Below, piece by piece: positions 36,201-48,197 of a stretch of DNA of 64,000 nucleotides. Origin of the DNA: Zelopaecilomyces penicillatus (taxonomy: Eukaryota; Ascomycota; Sordariomycetes; Hypocreales; Pseudodiploosporaceae). Made by a program: the position numbers and the translations under genes. The notes beneath the pieces were generated by a model, which worked only from the letters and a program-made list of their open reading frames with translations, was not told where the DNA came from and made no database searches. The number at the start of each line of letters is the position of its first letter. Position 1 is the stretch's first letter. The DNA lies in NCBI GenBank assembly GCA_005765155.1, contig VCCP01000005.1, positions 4,836,001-4,900,000 on the forward strand, given 5' to 3'.

Positions 36201-39200
36201 TCAATAGCGATCCCATCTAAAGTTTATGGCCGTTTCTAGGTGCGCATCTCGCCCAATGTTTTGCAAGGTGGAAATCGCACAGCGCCGCGCCACAATCGAC
36301 ATGACCCACCCTGGTGGCGTTTGTGGCCGGCACATCCAGCCCCAAGTGGCCGAGGAAAAAACTCTCAGCGGTCAAATCAGAGGCTACAAAGGCCTTTTGA
36401 ACGATTGCCCCTAACATTCGGGTTTGTGCCACTCGATCCAAGCCGGGTCTATTTACAAACGCGTAAACCTGCCAATAACACCCAGAACTTGGCTGAAAAA
36501 TTTAATCAGTGGAGAGAACAGAGTGCTCTATCTAGCGTACCATTCACATGCCCCGCTCGTTAGACGCAGAACTCGAGGACTATTACCGCCATACTGAACT
36601 TTTTGGATACTGTGATACCTGCCTTGTAAGAAGTATGACTCTCCCTAAGAATTCGATATTGCGTATTTCAAGAAGCCCAATGCGGTTTGGACTGATTAAA
36701 AATGTAGCGCACCCATCCTGCTGGGTCGGCTCATGTGTGGGTTCTTGGTCAAGTGATGGCAGTGGAGCAAGATTGTCATGGTTCTGAGGATTGATTTCGA
36801 TTTCAAAAGAGCGGCTTATCAGGGGTGACCATGAGTCGCGCCTCAGCTCGTCACCTGCTTCATGAAGCTTAACCCCTCCTACGCCGTTCTTTCCACGACC
36901 CGCTGGCCATGTCTGACCAACAGTTGATACCATTTTCGAGAGCCCTTATTGCAAGTTGGCCACAATCATCCGGGCTCCCCTCACAAGAGAAGCAAGCAGG
37001 CAATGATGGCTAACAATATGTGCGTGCCCTTGCATGTACACATGATGCTCGCCCTCACTGCTTTCTTGGCCAGGGGGCTCACTGGATCAGGGGTGGACAC
37101 CCAAAGCCGGCGCTATTCTGGAGGGAGTGGCGGGTTGAACCGTCATGCATGCTTGAGGATGGAGGGATACCGCATCCTCTGGGGCAGACAGTGGGGTGGT
37201 AACGTTAAATGCTGGTGCGTGGTTGGACCACATGTCCCGTTGGCCGCTTACGCCACGCAGCAGTCAGCGAAAGGGTATCGCCGTGTTGGACGTGCGTTCG
37301 CCCGGTGCATTCAGGATGGGTGCAGAATTGGGGCTGCAAGAGTTGAAACGGGGACAAAGATGCAGACTGCAGCTGTCGATGCCTCGATGTGACAAACAGA
37401 GTTGTAGGTGAAGAAACTGAGGTGTGTCTCGGTTGTGTACGTTACAAGTGAACAAACCTTCCCCCTCTCGCACCCCCCTCCATCGCTGCTCGAGCCCGAA
37501 TTTCATAGCCCGTGCCTCTTCAGTTCGAATGGAACTGCTTACGAACGAAGAGACTTGATTACTTACCTACCCATAAGGTAGAAAAACAGACGGGAAGTGG
37601 GAGGCGACAGGGCGACCAATGTAAATACCGAGCAGGGAGGAAGGGATGATGTGACGCCGCCTATCTGGCAAGGGAGCGACAGTATCGAGATGCAAAGCGG
37701 GAAGGCATGGCATGGGGGGTAAATGATAACGGGAGTTGAGGGATAATGTTGCCGACGCCGCTTTTTGAGGCTTACCGTCCCACGCAATCGGATGAAGGGG
37801 GGCGGGCAGACGGGGTGGTATCACAACAAAAGTAGACGAGGGGTAATATGGGAGTGCTGGTGGATGACGTGTGGAGGAGAGAGAGGGAAAACGTGAGGGA
37901 CATTGTGAACAAGTGAGAAGAAACATAAGTACCTGACCGTGCGGCGTGCATTTATCTGATCAAATGCAGCGGCCGTGACGACGATGTCGTCGACAACTTA
38001 TCATAGATGGTACCATAGACTTCCTACTTGTACAGTACGTACTGATTATTGTATGCCTGCCTACAATTAGAACACTCTGACCCAGCTTCGTGCTTCGTCA
38101 CAGCTGTACTATTTTCCGGCCATACTTTGAATGTAATCTACTCCGTAATTGCTTTTAGCAATTGAGCTTTGAGCAACGACTGTCCAGCACAGGCAGGTAT
38201 CACACGCAGCAAAAGTCTAATATTATTCTTACCTACAAGAGGGGGCCCAGGCCAGAGGACGAAGGTGCACGGTTGTTGGGGGATGTGCATACATGCTGGC
38301 CAGGGTCTGTCTGCCAACAGAGCCTGGAATCGACAGCACCCCAGCTTTTTTTATGAGGCATGGCCCGCCCCAACCTGTACCAATATCCAGCATACACATC
38401 CTATCTAATTACTATGTGGACAGAAAGACACAATACTGCTGTCAAACACAATCGTTGCAATGCCGCTATTATGATAAGTTCAAAAAGTGTTTGTGCCGAT
38501 CATCTTGGCCTGTGTCTAGATCGGCATGATTCTGTACGCTAGGTTTGAACCTTGTCGAACAATTCCTTCGTCCACAGCTTCCATCACTTCCAACCGAAAA
38601 CCCCGAGTTTGATGCAAACGAGATTAGAGCTTCCAGGGACCGATATGGCTGCTCAGGCAAGGGCTTACCTGCATACTTGTAATGTGATACACGCAGTCGG
38701 CGCAAAACCGGGGTCCAGAACTAAAACAGGCCCACGGTACGGCATTCAGACGCGCAGACGAGGAATTTGGGCGAACCCCACAGAAAGGGGCCAGCGAGGT
38801 CAAGAGGAGGGGTGGACTCCGTTCGACGCCACCCTAGACCATCCATCCATCCCACGAGTCTGGTTGTCTGGCTGACCTGTCAGATCTCGCAGAAGCTGTG
38901 TATCCCAGCTCGCCATGAGCCAGTGAAAATGCAGTTTCCGCACACTTGGAGTAGCCGAGGTGAGGGTACGTGAGTAACCGGGTCCTCCAATTACCCGTGC
39001 CTCTGGCGTTGTGGTTCGATGTTTGCCTCTTTGCTTCTCGTTTGCGCATTATGGTAATTGAACCATATGAACTAGACATTTTGCCCACACAAATGGTACG
39101 GCTCGCTTCGGCCAGTGATGGGTGATGAGGTCTGTCACTGGCATCGAAGCACATCACATCAAGACTAACCAGAAGCAAAGGAAAACACGAGAGTTGGGCT

Positions 39201-42200
39201 TTGACATGGAACAACTCCGAAAACAGCAGGTTCGCAGAGCGGGGCGTACTCGATAAGACAAAAGTTGTGTGAGGAGGCGGAAGAGGCTGATAGCTTGTCC
39301 AAGGGGATAGGAAACCCCAAAACCCGTCCCATCCTTTGGCACCTGGAGCAAAGAGGGCTGGTTTGTATTGACAAGCTATTGTGAGATAGACGAAAGCGGG
39401 ACGTAGCGAGCGGGAAGATGCGGCGCCCATCGTCCTGCATCTTGAGGGTTGCACAGGGAAGAGACTAAATGTGGGGAGAGATTATAAAGATTTGGCCTTT
39501 TGGAACAGCGAAGTAGAGAAAGTGTCAGTTATTACTCGGCTTTTTCCAAGTTTGATTATGGTAGTTAATAAGGAGGTGCCCGAAGATGGTGCTCAAAATA
39601 GGAGGGGCTAACCATAGCAACATACCTAAATGTCATTTTCTGTCTTCTTAAAGAGGGTTGCCATCTTTGCGGCTGTTCCCTCATGAGGAACGAGAAGAGG
39701 GAAGATGGTGGCTTGTCTTGCCAGGAGCCACCATTACTAGCTTGATAGCTGTTGCGTTTGTAGCTCCAATAACAACCAACACAGTCAGTCGTGTAGCCAC
39801 AAGTGCGAAATTGTAGGTCAAGCCTGTTAGTTACCACCAGGTTGTCCTTGTGTCAACAAGATGACATGTGCAGCTGTGTACCCACGCATTATAGAGGCGC
39901 AACCAACAGGGCATTCATCGCCCATGCAAACGGCGCTTCAAGGCGCTTCCGCTCTTCCCCACACAAGCTCCTGCGCCGTGACACATAGAACTTCTCCTCC
40001 GTCCTCTAGGCTAGATAAATTTTGAGAACGCCTGTTCTGTGTCAAACTGCAGTGTCCTGGCTGAGGTTGGTCTGCATGCGGGCATTCGGGTGGTCGTTGG
40101 TACTAGGGTGTCGTGAGTAGTGGTTATTCCACATAGAGGGCGTTTCCTTTTACCTACTCCATTGTATTAATTGCGCTGCCCCCTCTGTCAGCATGCAGCC
40201 CGGCTGAAGGATTGTAGTTGTGTAGCTGCGAAGATACCATATTACGTAGGAGTGCCGTGCGCAGTGGCATAACATGGCTTGATAGGTACGAGGGGTTTTG
40301 GGGGTGGATAAGGGAGGGGAGGGGGATGAGGTGATGAGATGGGATGGGACTGTTTGGGGTTTGGGGATGGATCGACCCCCATAACCTGCCAGATTCGGTA
40401 TATATACATATCTTTATGTACTGTTCAGATATGCACTCCAGTACCAGGTACCTGCCACATTTTTCAGTATGTTTCTACTAGAGGTACCTTTTACCTTGAG
40501 GTGCACAAGGAACATGTAGTAATTGTATCGTGGTTGATCCCAGATGCAACTGCCTCAATACTGTGGTTCGTCTGTTGGGCAACCTGGAAGTGTCAGCGAA
40601 CTGGGCTGGGCCGCTTGGGCTTGAAACTCCAGAGACCCCTGCTGCGGCCTGCTGCAATGTGCTGGGAAAGGGGCTCATTGCAGCCTACGGTACATGCACT
40701 ACAGCCTACTAATTACCGCTTCCGCCCACTGTAGAGCAACATAGTCCACCACTGTGGCTGGCTGTGTGTGTTCATGGCGGCCAGTTGGGGGTTGGTAGAT
40801 GCAACCTTGAGTGCACAAGGTTCAAGTACATCATCAGAAGGTACCTACCTGTAGTTATAACAGAATCTAGAACTTGCCAAGACCGTTACACGAATGACAA
40901 GCTAGGTAGTTGGTAAAGAAACAATCGAAAGAAGCCTCTGGCTTCCATAGGTGGGTTTTGTGGCTCGCGCGGAGTGTATCGGCAGCATTGTCGTGCTTGT
41001 TGCGTTGCACTGGCGTATAATTCAGCAGCGCATGTAGGCATATAAAGTTGAGAGCTTAACAAAGAGCATGTCGCTGTAGCCTCATCGACCTGGTTGTTGC
41101 TCTCTTTCCACTGTTGCGGCTTTTCCTCAGCATGCGCGTGGCCGTTTGCGGATGCACAAAGCCTTGATAACTCATCGCTCACTTGCTCCTGACCGATCCC
41201 GGAGCCCTGTCATTAGCTGGAACGGGTAGGTACGAGTAAGGATATGCGCAAGTTGGAAGGTAGGAAGGATAGTACTTTACATCCTCATCAACCCATGCAA
41301 GTTGTCTAGGAAGTGGAATGGTGACCTGTCAATGCGGGCTGCCCCTTCCCCAGCATTGAACAGCCCAGGACGGACGGCTTTGTCTTAATAATACCAATAA
41401 ACAACACAACTTCTCCCGCCATGCAAACAACGCCTAGGTATCCCTACATTTAGATGCACCCAGCCAGGGTTCACTGCCTGATTAGCAGCTTCATCAGATC
41501 AGCTCCCCCGTCCTGAGACGTAGCCGAACCCAGCCTTGTGACAGACCCTAGGCCCATCCCGCATCCCATTCTTTATTTTCATCGTTCTCGTTGCTCTTGT
41601 TGCTCTCGTCGTCCTTTTGCAGTCATGCCACCATGTTTCCAATTGCATTTTGCTGCAGGGTGCGCGTGCATTTTCCAGCTTGCCTACGATATTCCAGGTA
41701 TAGGCAGCTTGCAAATCCCTCTTCAATGGCTTATAAACTCCCTGTCGTCCTGCAACTGCCAGTGTCACCCACTTGCCTATGCACCAGACGTGCACTACGT
41801 CACTTGCCTGTACTCGTCAAACTTGCCCCGCGGCGCTTTCTTATCCCCTCTCAAGCTTCACAGCTAAGAAGAACCGGAAACATCGCTCCCAATCCCCATC
41901 AACTTGTTTGGAATCGCACCCCCTGGCTCGCAGTATACACACTATGACCTAGAGTCCCTCAATAGACTTTGCAGTGGCAACAATTGAGAGGCCTCAAAAT
42001 AGCAAACGAGCAATACTGACTGACCTACTTCAGCTTGCATTGTGTACGCTTGGATGGCCCACCTACCGAAGACGGAACGTCCGAAACCCCCAGACCCAAC
42101 GAAGTTGACTGCACGAGCCTGCAGGGCCAATACGAGTGCTTCTCGAGTCTAGTGCTTGGCCAGAGCGGCGGCACCGGGGGTCTTTGCTGGAAACCAACCG

Positions 42201-42417
42201 GGAGCCGTGGTTCTGACCGTTGTGATGAGATCCCCTGTACCTGGCCGTGTGCGGAACACATTGAAACGGCCCGTCGCACCAGCCATTTTTTTCGAATACC
42301 AACCATCACTTGGTTTAGACATCACAATTCGAACCAATATGTCCTGCAGCGCTGCTTTTCATTAACAGAAACGGCACGAGCCGGGGGCCAGTCAAGTGGC
42401 AACGGCTTGTTGGTTGG

Positions 42418-42440
42418 CTGCTGCTGCTGCTGCTGCTGCT
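42418..42440. repeat. CTG trinucleotide microsatellite
   Basis: About seven CTG units within non-coding DNA of the desert. Confidence 0.75.
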
Positions 42441-43651
42441 ACCATTTGCAAGCGCCAAAATGGAAACAGTTGATTGTTCCATGAGTCGTTGGGCCTCATT
42501 TTCTGGCCTTATTCATGTTTGCACTGTTTTTATGTATCTATCCAAATCCACACGGTGCTAACCTTAGGTACGAAGAACCTACACGTTACGTCTTACGTTT
42601 TTCGGTGGTGGCAAGAGGAAAAGTGAGTTGCGTGATAATACACTCGAGCTTCCATTTGCAGAACAAGGCTCGACCTAACAGCTATTGCGCGTCGCATCAC
42701 ACACCGCGCAGCATCGCATCGTGCACGGGCATATGATTGAAGCTTACAAACAGCGGCGGCGGTAGTGCCAACATGGTCGAGCCCAACACAAGCAGGACTA
42801 AGCATCCTTATAAAGGTGCTCGTACATGGGAATGGAGACTTCCTGCAGCCCTTTACCCTGTCCAAGAACATCAAGCCCTTCTTAATTGCTATGCGTGTTG
42901 TGTGGAGTTGGGCATCGAGACTGAGCGTAACCGGTGAAGATGGGCGATGCAATCTCTGCGAAGTTGCCAAGGGCAGAGTACACAACCAATGGAAGAGGAA
43001 AGCATAGTAGTTCAGAAAAAGAAGAAGAGAAAGAAGAAGAGGGAGAAGAGCAATGTCTTCATTACCACCATGTTTCTGTTCCTGGAAGACATGGTTCGAG
43101 GGCGGTGTTTATGAACGACGTCACCGCCCCCCGAGCCCGACGACACCGACACCGACACCGATTTTGAGTCAAAACGACGGAGCCGCCGGCCAACGCCGAA
43201 CTGCCATCACAAGCAGAGGCTGGAGGACGGCTGCCCGTCATCAGCCACCGCCAGGCAATAAGTGAAGTGAACGAAAGGCCCGGCACGGCAATGCACCAGC
43301 TGGAAGGGCGGCACTGGCTAATAAACAGCCCAGCGCTAGGAAACAAGGGCACTAAAGGCACGCTGCTCGTGCATCCTGCGGCCGCCTCTGCAACCTGCAG
43401 CCCGCTGCCCGCTGTCGGGAACGGGCGCCGCGCGGGACCCCAGACGCTCTGTTAGTGTGCTTGCTTCTGGCTTTTTGATTGGCGACTTGCGCATCGCTCC
43501 CTTGGACGGTCCTCGCCAGGGCTTCCTGGACTCTCTGGGGCGAGCATGTCGATGCCCCTCCCCAGGGTTAGGCCTGCGCAGTGGGTGACTGAATATGCGT
43601 GTGCGTGTCAGAGAAACACCCATACAGCACGGAGTACCTAGCGACAGAGAT

Positions 43652-43694
43652 TGTGTGTGTGTGTGTGGTGTGGTGTGGTGTGGTGTGTGGTGTT
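43652..43694. repeat. TG / GTGTG compound microsatellite
   Basis: A run of TG dinucleotides passes into GGTGT-type pentamers, followed by a T-rich stretch. The whole is pyrimidine/purine-biased. Confidence 0.7.
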
Positions 43695-46120
43695 TCCTTC
43701 TTTCCTTCTTTTGTTTGTTTTTGCGGGGCCTTGCTACTGGGCCAGGATGCGAGCACACCCTGTCTTTGCCCTGTGCCACCCTCCCCCTTGAGCCTCTCAA
43801 AGCTGCGATTCTGGTGGGCGAGCTTTTTCTTCCACGTTCCCTGGCCCCCCCTGCTCAGCTGTCGTCACTCTCACGTTGGCCATGTTGTCCATGATGGCTG
43901 TTGCCAGTCCAGTGCCTGCGAGCAACAGCCCACCTACGCCGAACGTACGCCGACGCCCACACCCACGCCTCCAGAGGGTGAACCAACAGCATAGACCTAC
44001 ACCCCCTCAAGACATTCACAGAAACACTCCCGAGGTGTCGGGACACGCCACAACGCTCACACTGTACCGCCTGGAACCTGAACCCACGCTGACAGTTCTG
44101 GGGCCACCCGCCCCTACCTGGTCAGCTACATACAATTACCAACCATACTACGTAGATGATCGTTTTCTTCTCTCCTGCCTGCTTCCTCTCACACTCTTGC
44201 ACTCCTTACCACCGGTATCCGTCACCGATTGCGCTTTCAAGCCAGCTTCAGACTGCGTCACGCCTTATCTATCGCAAACTCAATTCGCGCCGCCTTCGTC
44301 GGGCAGGGTTTTTTGGCCTTTTGGCTCCGACCGCCTTGATCGTAAGCCCAGGGTGCGTCGGGCTGGCGTTTGCTGATTCAAGGGATCAGAACTTGAAAGC
44401 AATTGGGAATTTTCTGGGCTGAACTTTATCTTCAACTCGGGCTCACTTTGAGTCATTTACGACGGCAGTTTGAAGATTCACAGCTTCTCCGCGTCCACCC
44501 ATCCGCGGCCGCTTTACTACACTGCAATCGCCGCCGCAGAATCATATCCGACCTCCCAAGGCTTTCATCACAACTACCACCCAACGTGAAAGTTTTCTTT
44601 TTTGAACGATAAATCTGAACCATCGCAAAGATTCCGGCTTGACTTGACTCACCAGTCGCCCTGAGAGAACCTTGTAGCTGTCAAGTTGCGAAATCCAATT
44701 CGGTATGTGGGGCTGTGATGCCGAATTTTCCTTTGTTTCTTCATCATGACAAACCTTAACTCGCCGTCGTCGGTCATCTACATCTTCCAAACCTGTCATT
44801 GTCTTTTGTGGCTGGGGGAAATCGACTGTGTATTTCCTGGAGCATGTGCCATTATGTTGCTCACGAGTGTTTGTTGGATGACGCAGCCAGTGCTGTTCGG
44901 GCGAGTGCATGGCAAAAATGCAGGGTGATTTGCGTGATGTGGTGGTTGTTGGTTCAGCGACCAACAACCAGACGCAATGCGCCACAATTGGACAGCATAC
45001 CCTTCCAACCTGCCGCTGGGGGACCTTTCTCTCTCTTTCATCTGGTGCCGGTTATTCTTTCTTTGGCTACCCTCAATATCTGGAGGTTGGCTTCAGATCC
45101 TGGCGGGTTGCTGAGAACGGCAATCTGTGGTTCAAGCCAACAAGACAAGCGTCGCGGCCGTCAAAGAAACGACGTTGTGAAAAGGGAGGGTGGTGCCGTC
45201 CCGTTGTCGAACGAGACCGCTACAAATGCGCAATTCATCGGGGTTATCACACCCGCCTTCGGTCTCGTTTCCATTAGTTGCATTCATTGAAGCAGAGAAA
45301 AAGCCTATACTCTAGTTCAGGCGCAACTTGGCTTGTTGGGGGTTGAAAACAAAAAAGCTAGTTCATCTCTGTGGAGATCTGATTTTTCTCATGAACTTGT
45401 CACCTGTGGGTGATTATGGATTGAGTGGCCCCTGTGCTGCTGCACTCCGATACAGCCTTTCTAGGTGCAGCTTTCGGGAAGCTTTCTCCGGAGCAGCTGT
45501 TTCTCTCTGACTGTCTACGAGTGTAGAAGGTTTCAGTTGGGGTTATCATAGGCCAGCGCACATATTACTGGCGCAGACGCAGAAGCATCCGAAGCAGCAG
45601 ACGCAGACGCAGGCGCAGGCGCAAGAAAGGGCACAAAGGCACACCAAAAGGCAACGCCCAACCTCTGAAATCCTCCTACACAGACACACACACACACGAG
45701 GTGCACATACGCACAGCACACACAGGGTACCACTGTACTCGCCCACCACCTCCCTGAGCCGTCCACTGAAACCCTCCACCTCCTGGCTTTTACTACACTG
45801 CTTCACACAACCTTGAGCGCTAGAAGTCCCAACCCTCCACTAGCCCTCAGTAGCGTCGTGTCCTGCCTTAGCTGGGCCACTGCGCTGGGAGCGGCACGAC
45901 ACCGGTCCATCCGCCCGTCATTGCCTTCCCGCTTGCCGCTGTCTTGTGGCTCTCCCTCAGCGCTACACTACGCGGACACATACATTACTTGCCTTATTTC
46001 CCGTCTTTCTTCGTTCCCCCCTCTCACCTGTTTTCTTTCCACTCACTCCCTCGGCCTCGTGCACCCCACCATTACCCTCCATCCTCGTCAACCTCATCCC
46101 CCATCGCTGGCCGCCGCAAA

Positions 46121-46163
46121 CAGCAGCAGAGCAGCAGCAGAGCAGCAGCAGCAGCAGCAGCAA
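46121..46163 (+). repeat. CAG/AGC repeat in the putative leader of the zinc-cluster gene
   Basis: Interrupted CAGCAGCAGAG units pass into an uninterrupted AGC run, about 470 bp before the ATG at 46635. It lies in C/T-rich sequence that looks transcribed. It could encode a short Gln/Ser run only in frames lacking a good start codon, so it is treated as leader sequence. Confidence 0.65.
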
Positions 46164-46634
46164 CCAGCCAGGTAGCCGGCCTAAAGTTTTGGCTGCGCTT
46201 AAGCTTTATCATCCGCAGTCACGAGAGCTATTTCCCTTACCTTTCTGGTGGCTATTAAACTCTGCTTCTGCCTGAGTAAAAGCTTGCCACGCGCCGAGGT
46301 GGCGCCTCCCGACTCTATCCAACCCGTTGTCGCCGCTGCTCTGATTTTGCACATTGATCTCGTCCCTCGACACTTCTTTTCTAATCAGTACATAAACCAG
46401 GTCGTGCCGCGAAGTGCAACTAGAACTCTCCCAAGTTTTAGTTCTTCACCCATCTTTTCAAGGCACCACCGCCAGATGCTACAGCGTCTCCTATAGCACC
46501 CCTCAATCCTTGGCTCGTGTTTACAATCAACATCGCCCAGCACTATTACCAGCTTCATAGCCATTTATCCGGTCTAGCGGCCACACGCACACGTCCGTGA
46601 CCGTTATTTCTGCATCGTCTCGGTCAATCAGAGC

Positions 46635-48197
46635 ATGGCCGACGATCGACATCGTCAAGAGTATCCGCAACTAAGTCGTTCCGACGAGCACAGGTCTCAG
46701 CCTTTGCCGCATCGCCAGCACCCCTCCTCCAAGGACGGGCCGCAATCAGCACCCCACGAAGGTCAAACACAACCTCCTCCCCGAACAGCCATGGCAGCTT
46801 CTGTCACTCTTCCCTCCATCCATGATCCCCGAAACAGCGGCTATGGTGGCCCTCCTCCCCCAGCAGGACGTCCCTTTGGCACTGATCCTCGCTATGCCTC
46901 ACCCAACGCTGTGAACGGCTACCCGCCTCCTACCGGCCCACAGTCGCAGCAGCCTGGCGGCACCTATTTGCCGCCACTGCAGCCACAGGGAGACCCGCGA
47001 TCACCCGGCTATCCAGCGCAAGAGCAGCGACCCGGATTCTACGACGACCGCAGGCCACCTCCTCAGCAGTATCATGAGCAGTATCCACAGGACGCCTACT
47101 ATTATCGTGGCCCTCCTCCAGGCCATGCCCCTAACGGTTATGACTATCGAGGACCTCCTTCTCACGGCGCATATGGCCAAGAATATGGACAGCCTGGTGG
47201 TGATCGGCCCCGGGAAGCACCGCGACAGCGCACTTCCATTGCTTGCAAATACTGCCGGAAACGAAAGGTATGTGACCTAGCTTGGCAATTTAAATACCCT
47301 TCGGTCATGCCTACAAAATCCCACTTGAGCTAGCTTTGAAAAAAAAAAAAACGACGTGTGATTGATTGTCTTACTAACTTTGATACTTGCTCTGTACAGA
47401 TTCGCTGCAGTGGCCACCAAAACGCACCTGGCGGTAAATGCCAAAATTGTGCTCGAATGAACCAGGAATGTGTCTTTCAACCCGTATCGTCGTCTAGTTC
47501 CACCGCATTCATTCCCGTGTCAGCCGTACCTGGCGGTGTACCACCTGGCACCCAGCTTTTTGGTGCTTACGGCCAACCTTTGGCACCAAACTCTGTGTCC
47601 CATCCCCAGGGGCATCATGGTCCACCTCCACCTCATCCTTATCCTCATGCCGGCGGTCCACCACCACCACACGCAAACTATTACCAGCCGATGCAATCAC
47701 CTACCGAGTCATACTCCTCGTTCGACGATAGCCAGGTTGTTGGCAGACGGCGACGACGGCCTTCAGAAGAACAGGAGGAGGGATACCGACTGCCTCCTCC
47801 GCGATCTGCTGGCGCCTCAGAAGAGGACCCACGACGCCGATCCCCCGCTGAATTCTCAAACAACAGCAGCCCTGGTGGCTTGGCCTATTCCCGCTACCCC
47901 GGTCCCGCGAGACAAAGCCCACGAAACCCAGCTTTGCCTCCTCCATCCAGCACCGTTGCGCCTGGTGCCGATAGCCGCTCCCCTGTGGTGCAGAATGGCT
48001 CCAGTGGTTCATCGATACCCGCCCACCAAGCTGGCAAGGCACCTGGAGCACCTGGGGCACCAGCAGGCCAACCGCAGCAGTCATCGTCCTCAGTCATGAG
48101 TCTTAGCAATCTTGTTGAGAAGAATGACATCGATAAAACAATGATTAGCCGGCTCGACCGACCCAAAGATGGCTCAACTAATCCGCCCGCTCGCTAA
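46635..48197 (+). CDS. Zn(II)2Cys6 transcription factor
   Basis: Exons 46635-47267 and 47400-48197 (476 aa). The 132-nt intron has donor GTATGT, a TTACTAAC branch point and a GTACAG acceptor, and interrupts the zinc cluster in phase 0. The cluster is complete: CKYCRKRK joins IRCSGHQNAPGGKCQNC and ARMNQEC, giving Cys204, 207, 214, 225, 228 and 235 with spacing C-x2-C-x6-C-x10-C-x2-C-x6-C, a binuclear zinc DNA-binding fold found only in fungi. Residues 1-200 are rich in Pro, Gly, Tyr and Gln; residues after 240 are rich in Ser, Pro and Gly. No fungal-specific transcription-factor middle domain is seen, and the DNA-binding domain is central rather than N-terminal. This should be a nuclear regulator; targets cannot be read from sequence. 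It is the only gene in a 27-kb stretch, as is common for heavily regulated developmental genes. Confidence 0.92.

Larger units (their letters stand above)
27898..46634. other. 18.7-kb gene desert upstream of the zinc-cluster factor
   Basis: No protein-coding gene, tRNA or rRNA can be supported. All open frames are short, overlap in conflicting frames and lack known motifs; the longest is 206 codons on the minus strand at 38834-39454. The base composition is balanced, unlike RIP-mutated repeats, and I see no transposase or reverse-transcriptase remnants. It contains minisatellites (28351-28380, 28605-28651), CTG, TG and C-tract microsatellites, and an 18-bp palindrome. Stretches with C/T-rich plus strand at about 43.7-44.4 kb and 45.8-46.6 kb look like promoter or leader of the zinc-cluster gene. 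Non-coding transcripts may exist but cannot be seen from sequence alone. Confidence 0.6.

Noticed and set aside
43876..44376. 166-codon Pro/Arg-rich open frame
   Set aside because: Low-complexity composition of C-rich leader-like DNA, no motif, and overlapping frames are equally open.
45813..46175. Open frame with a polyglutamine run upstream of the zinc-cluster gene
   Set aside because: It opens with a non-ATG codon, has no conserved motif and lies in leader-like C/T-rich DNA; the Gln run is a by-product of the CAG repeat.
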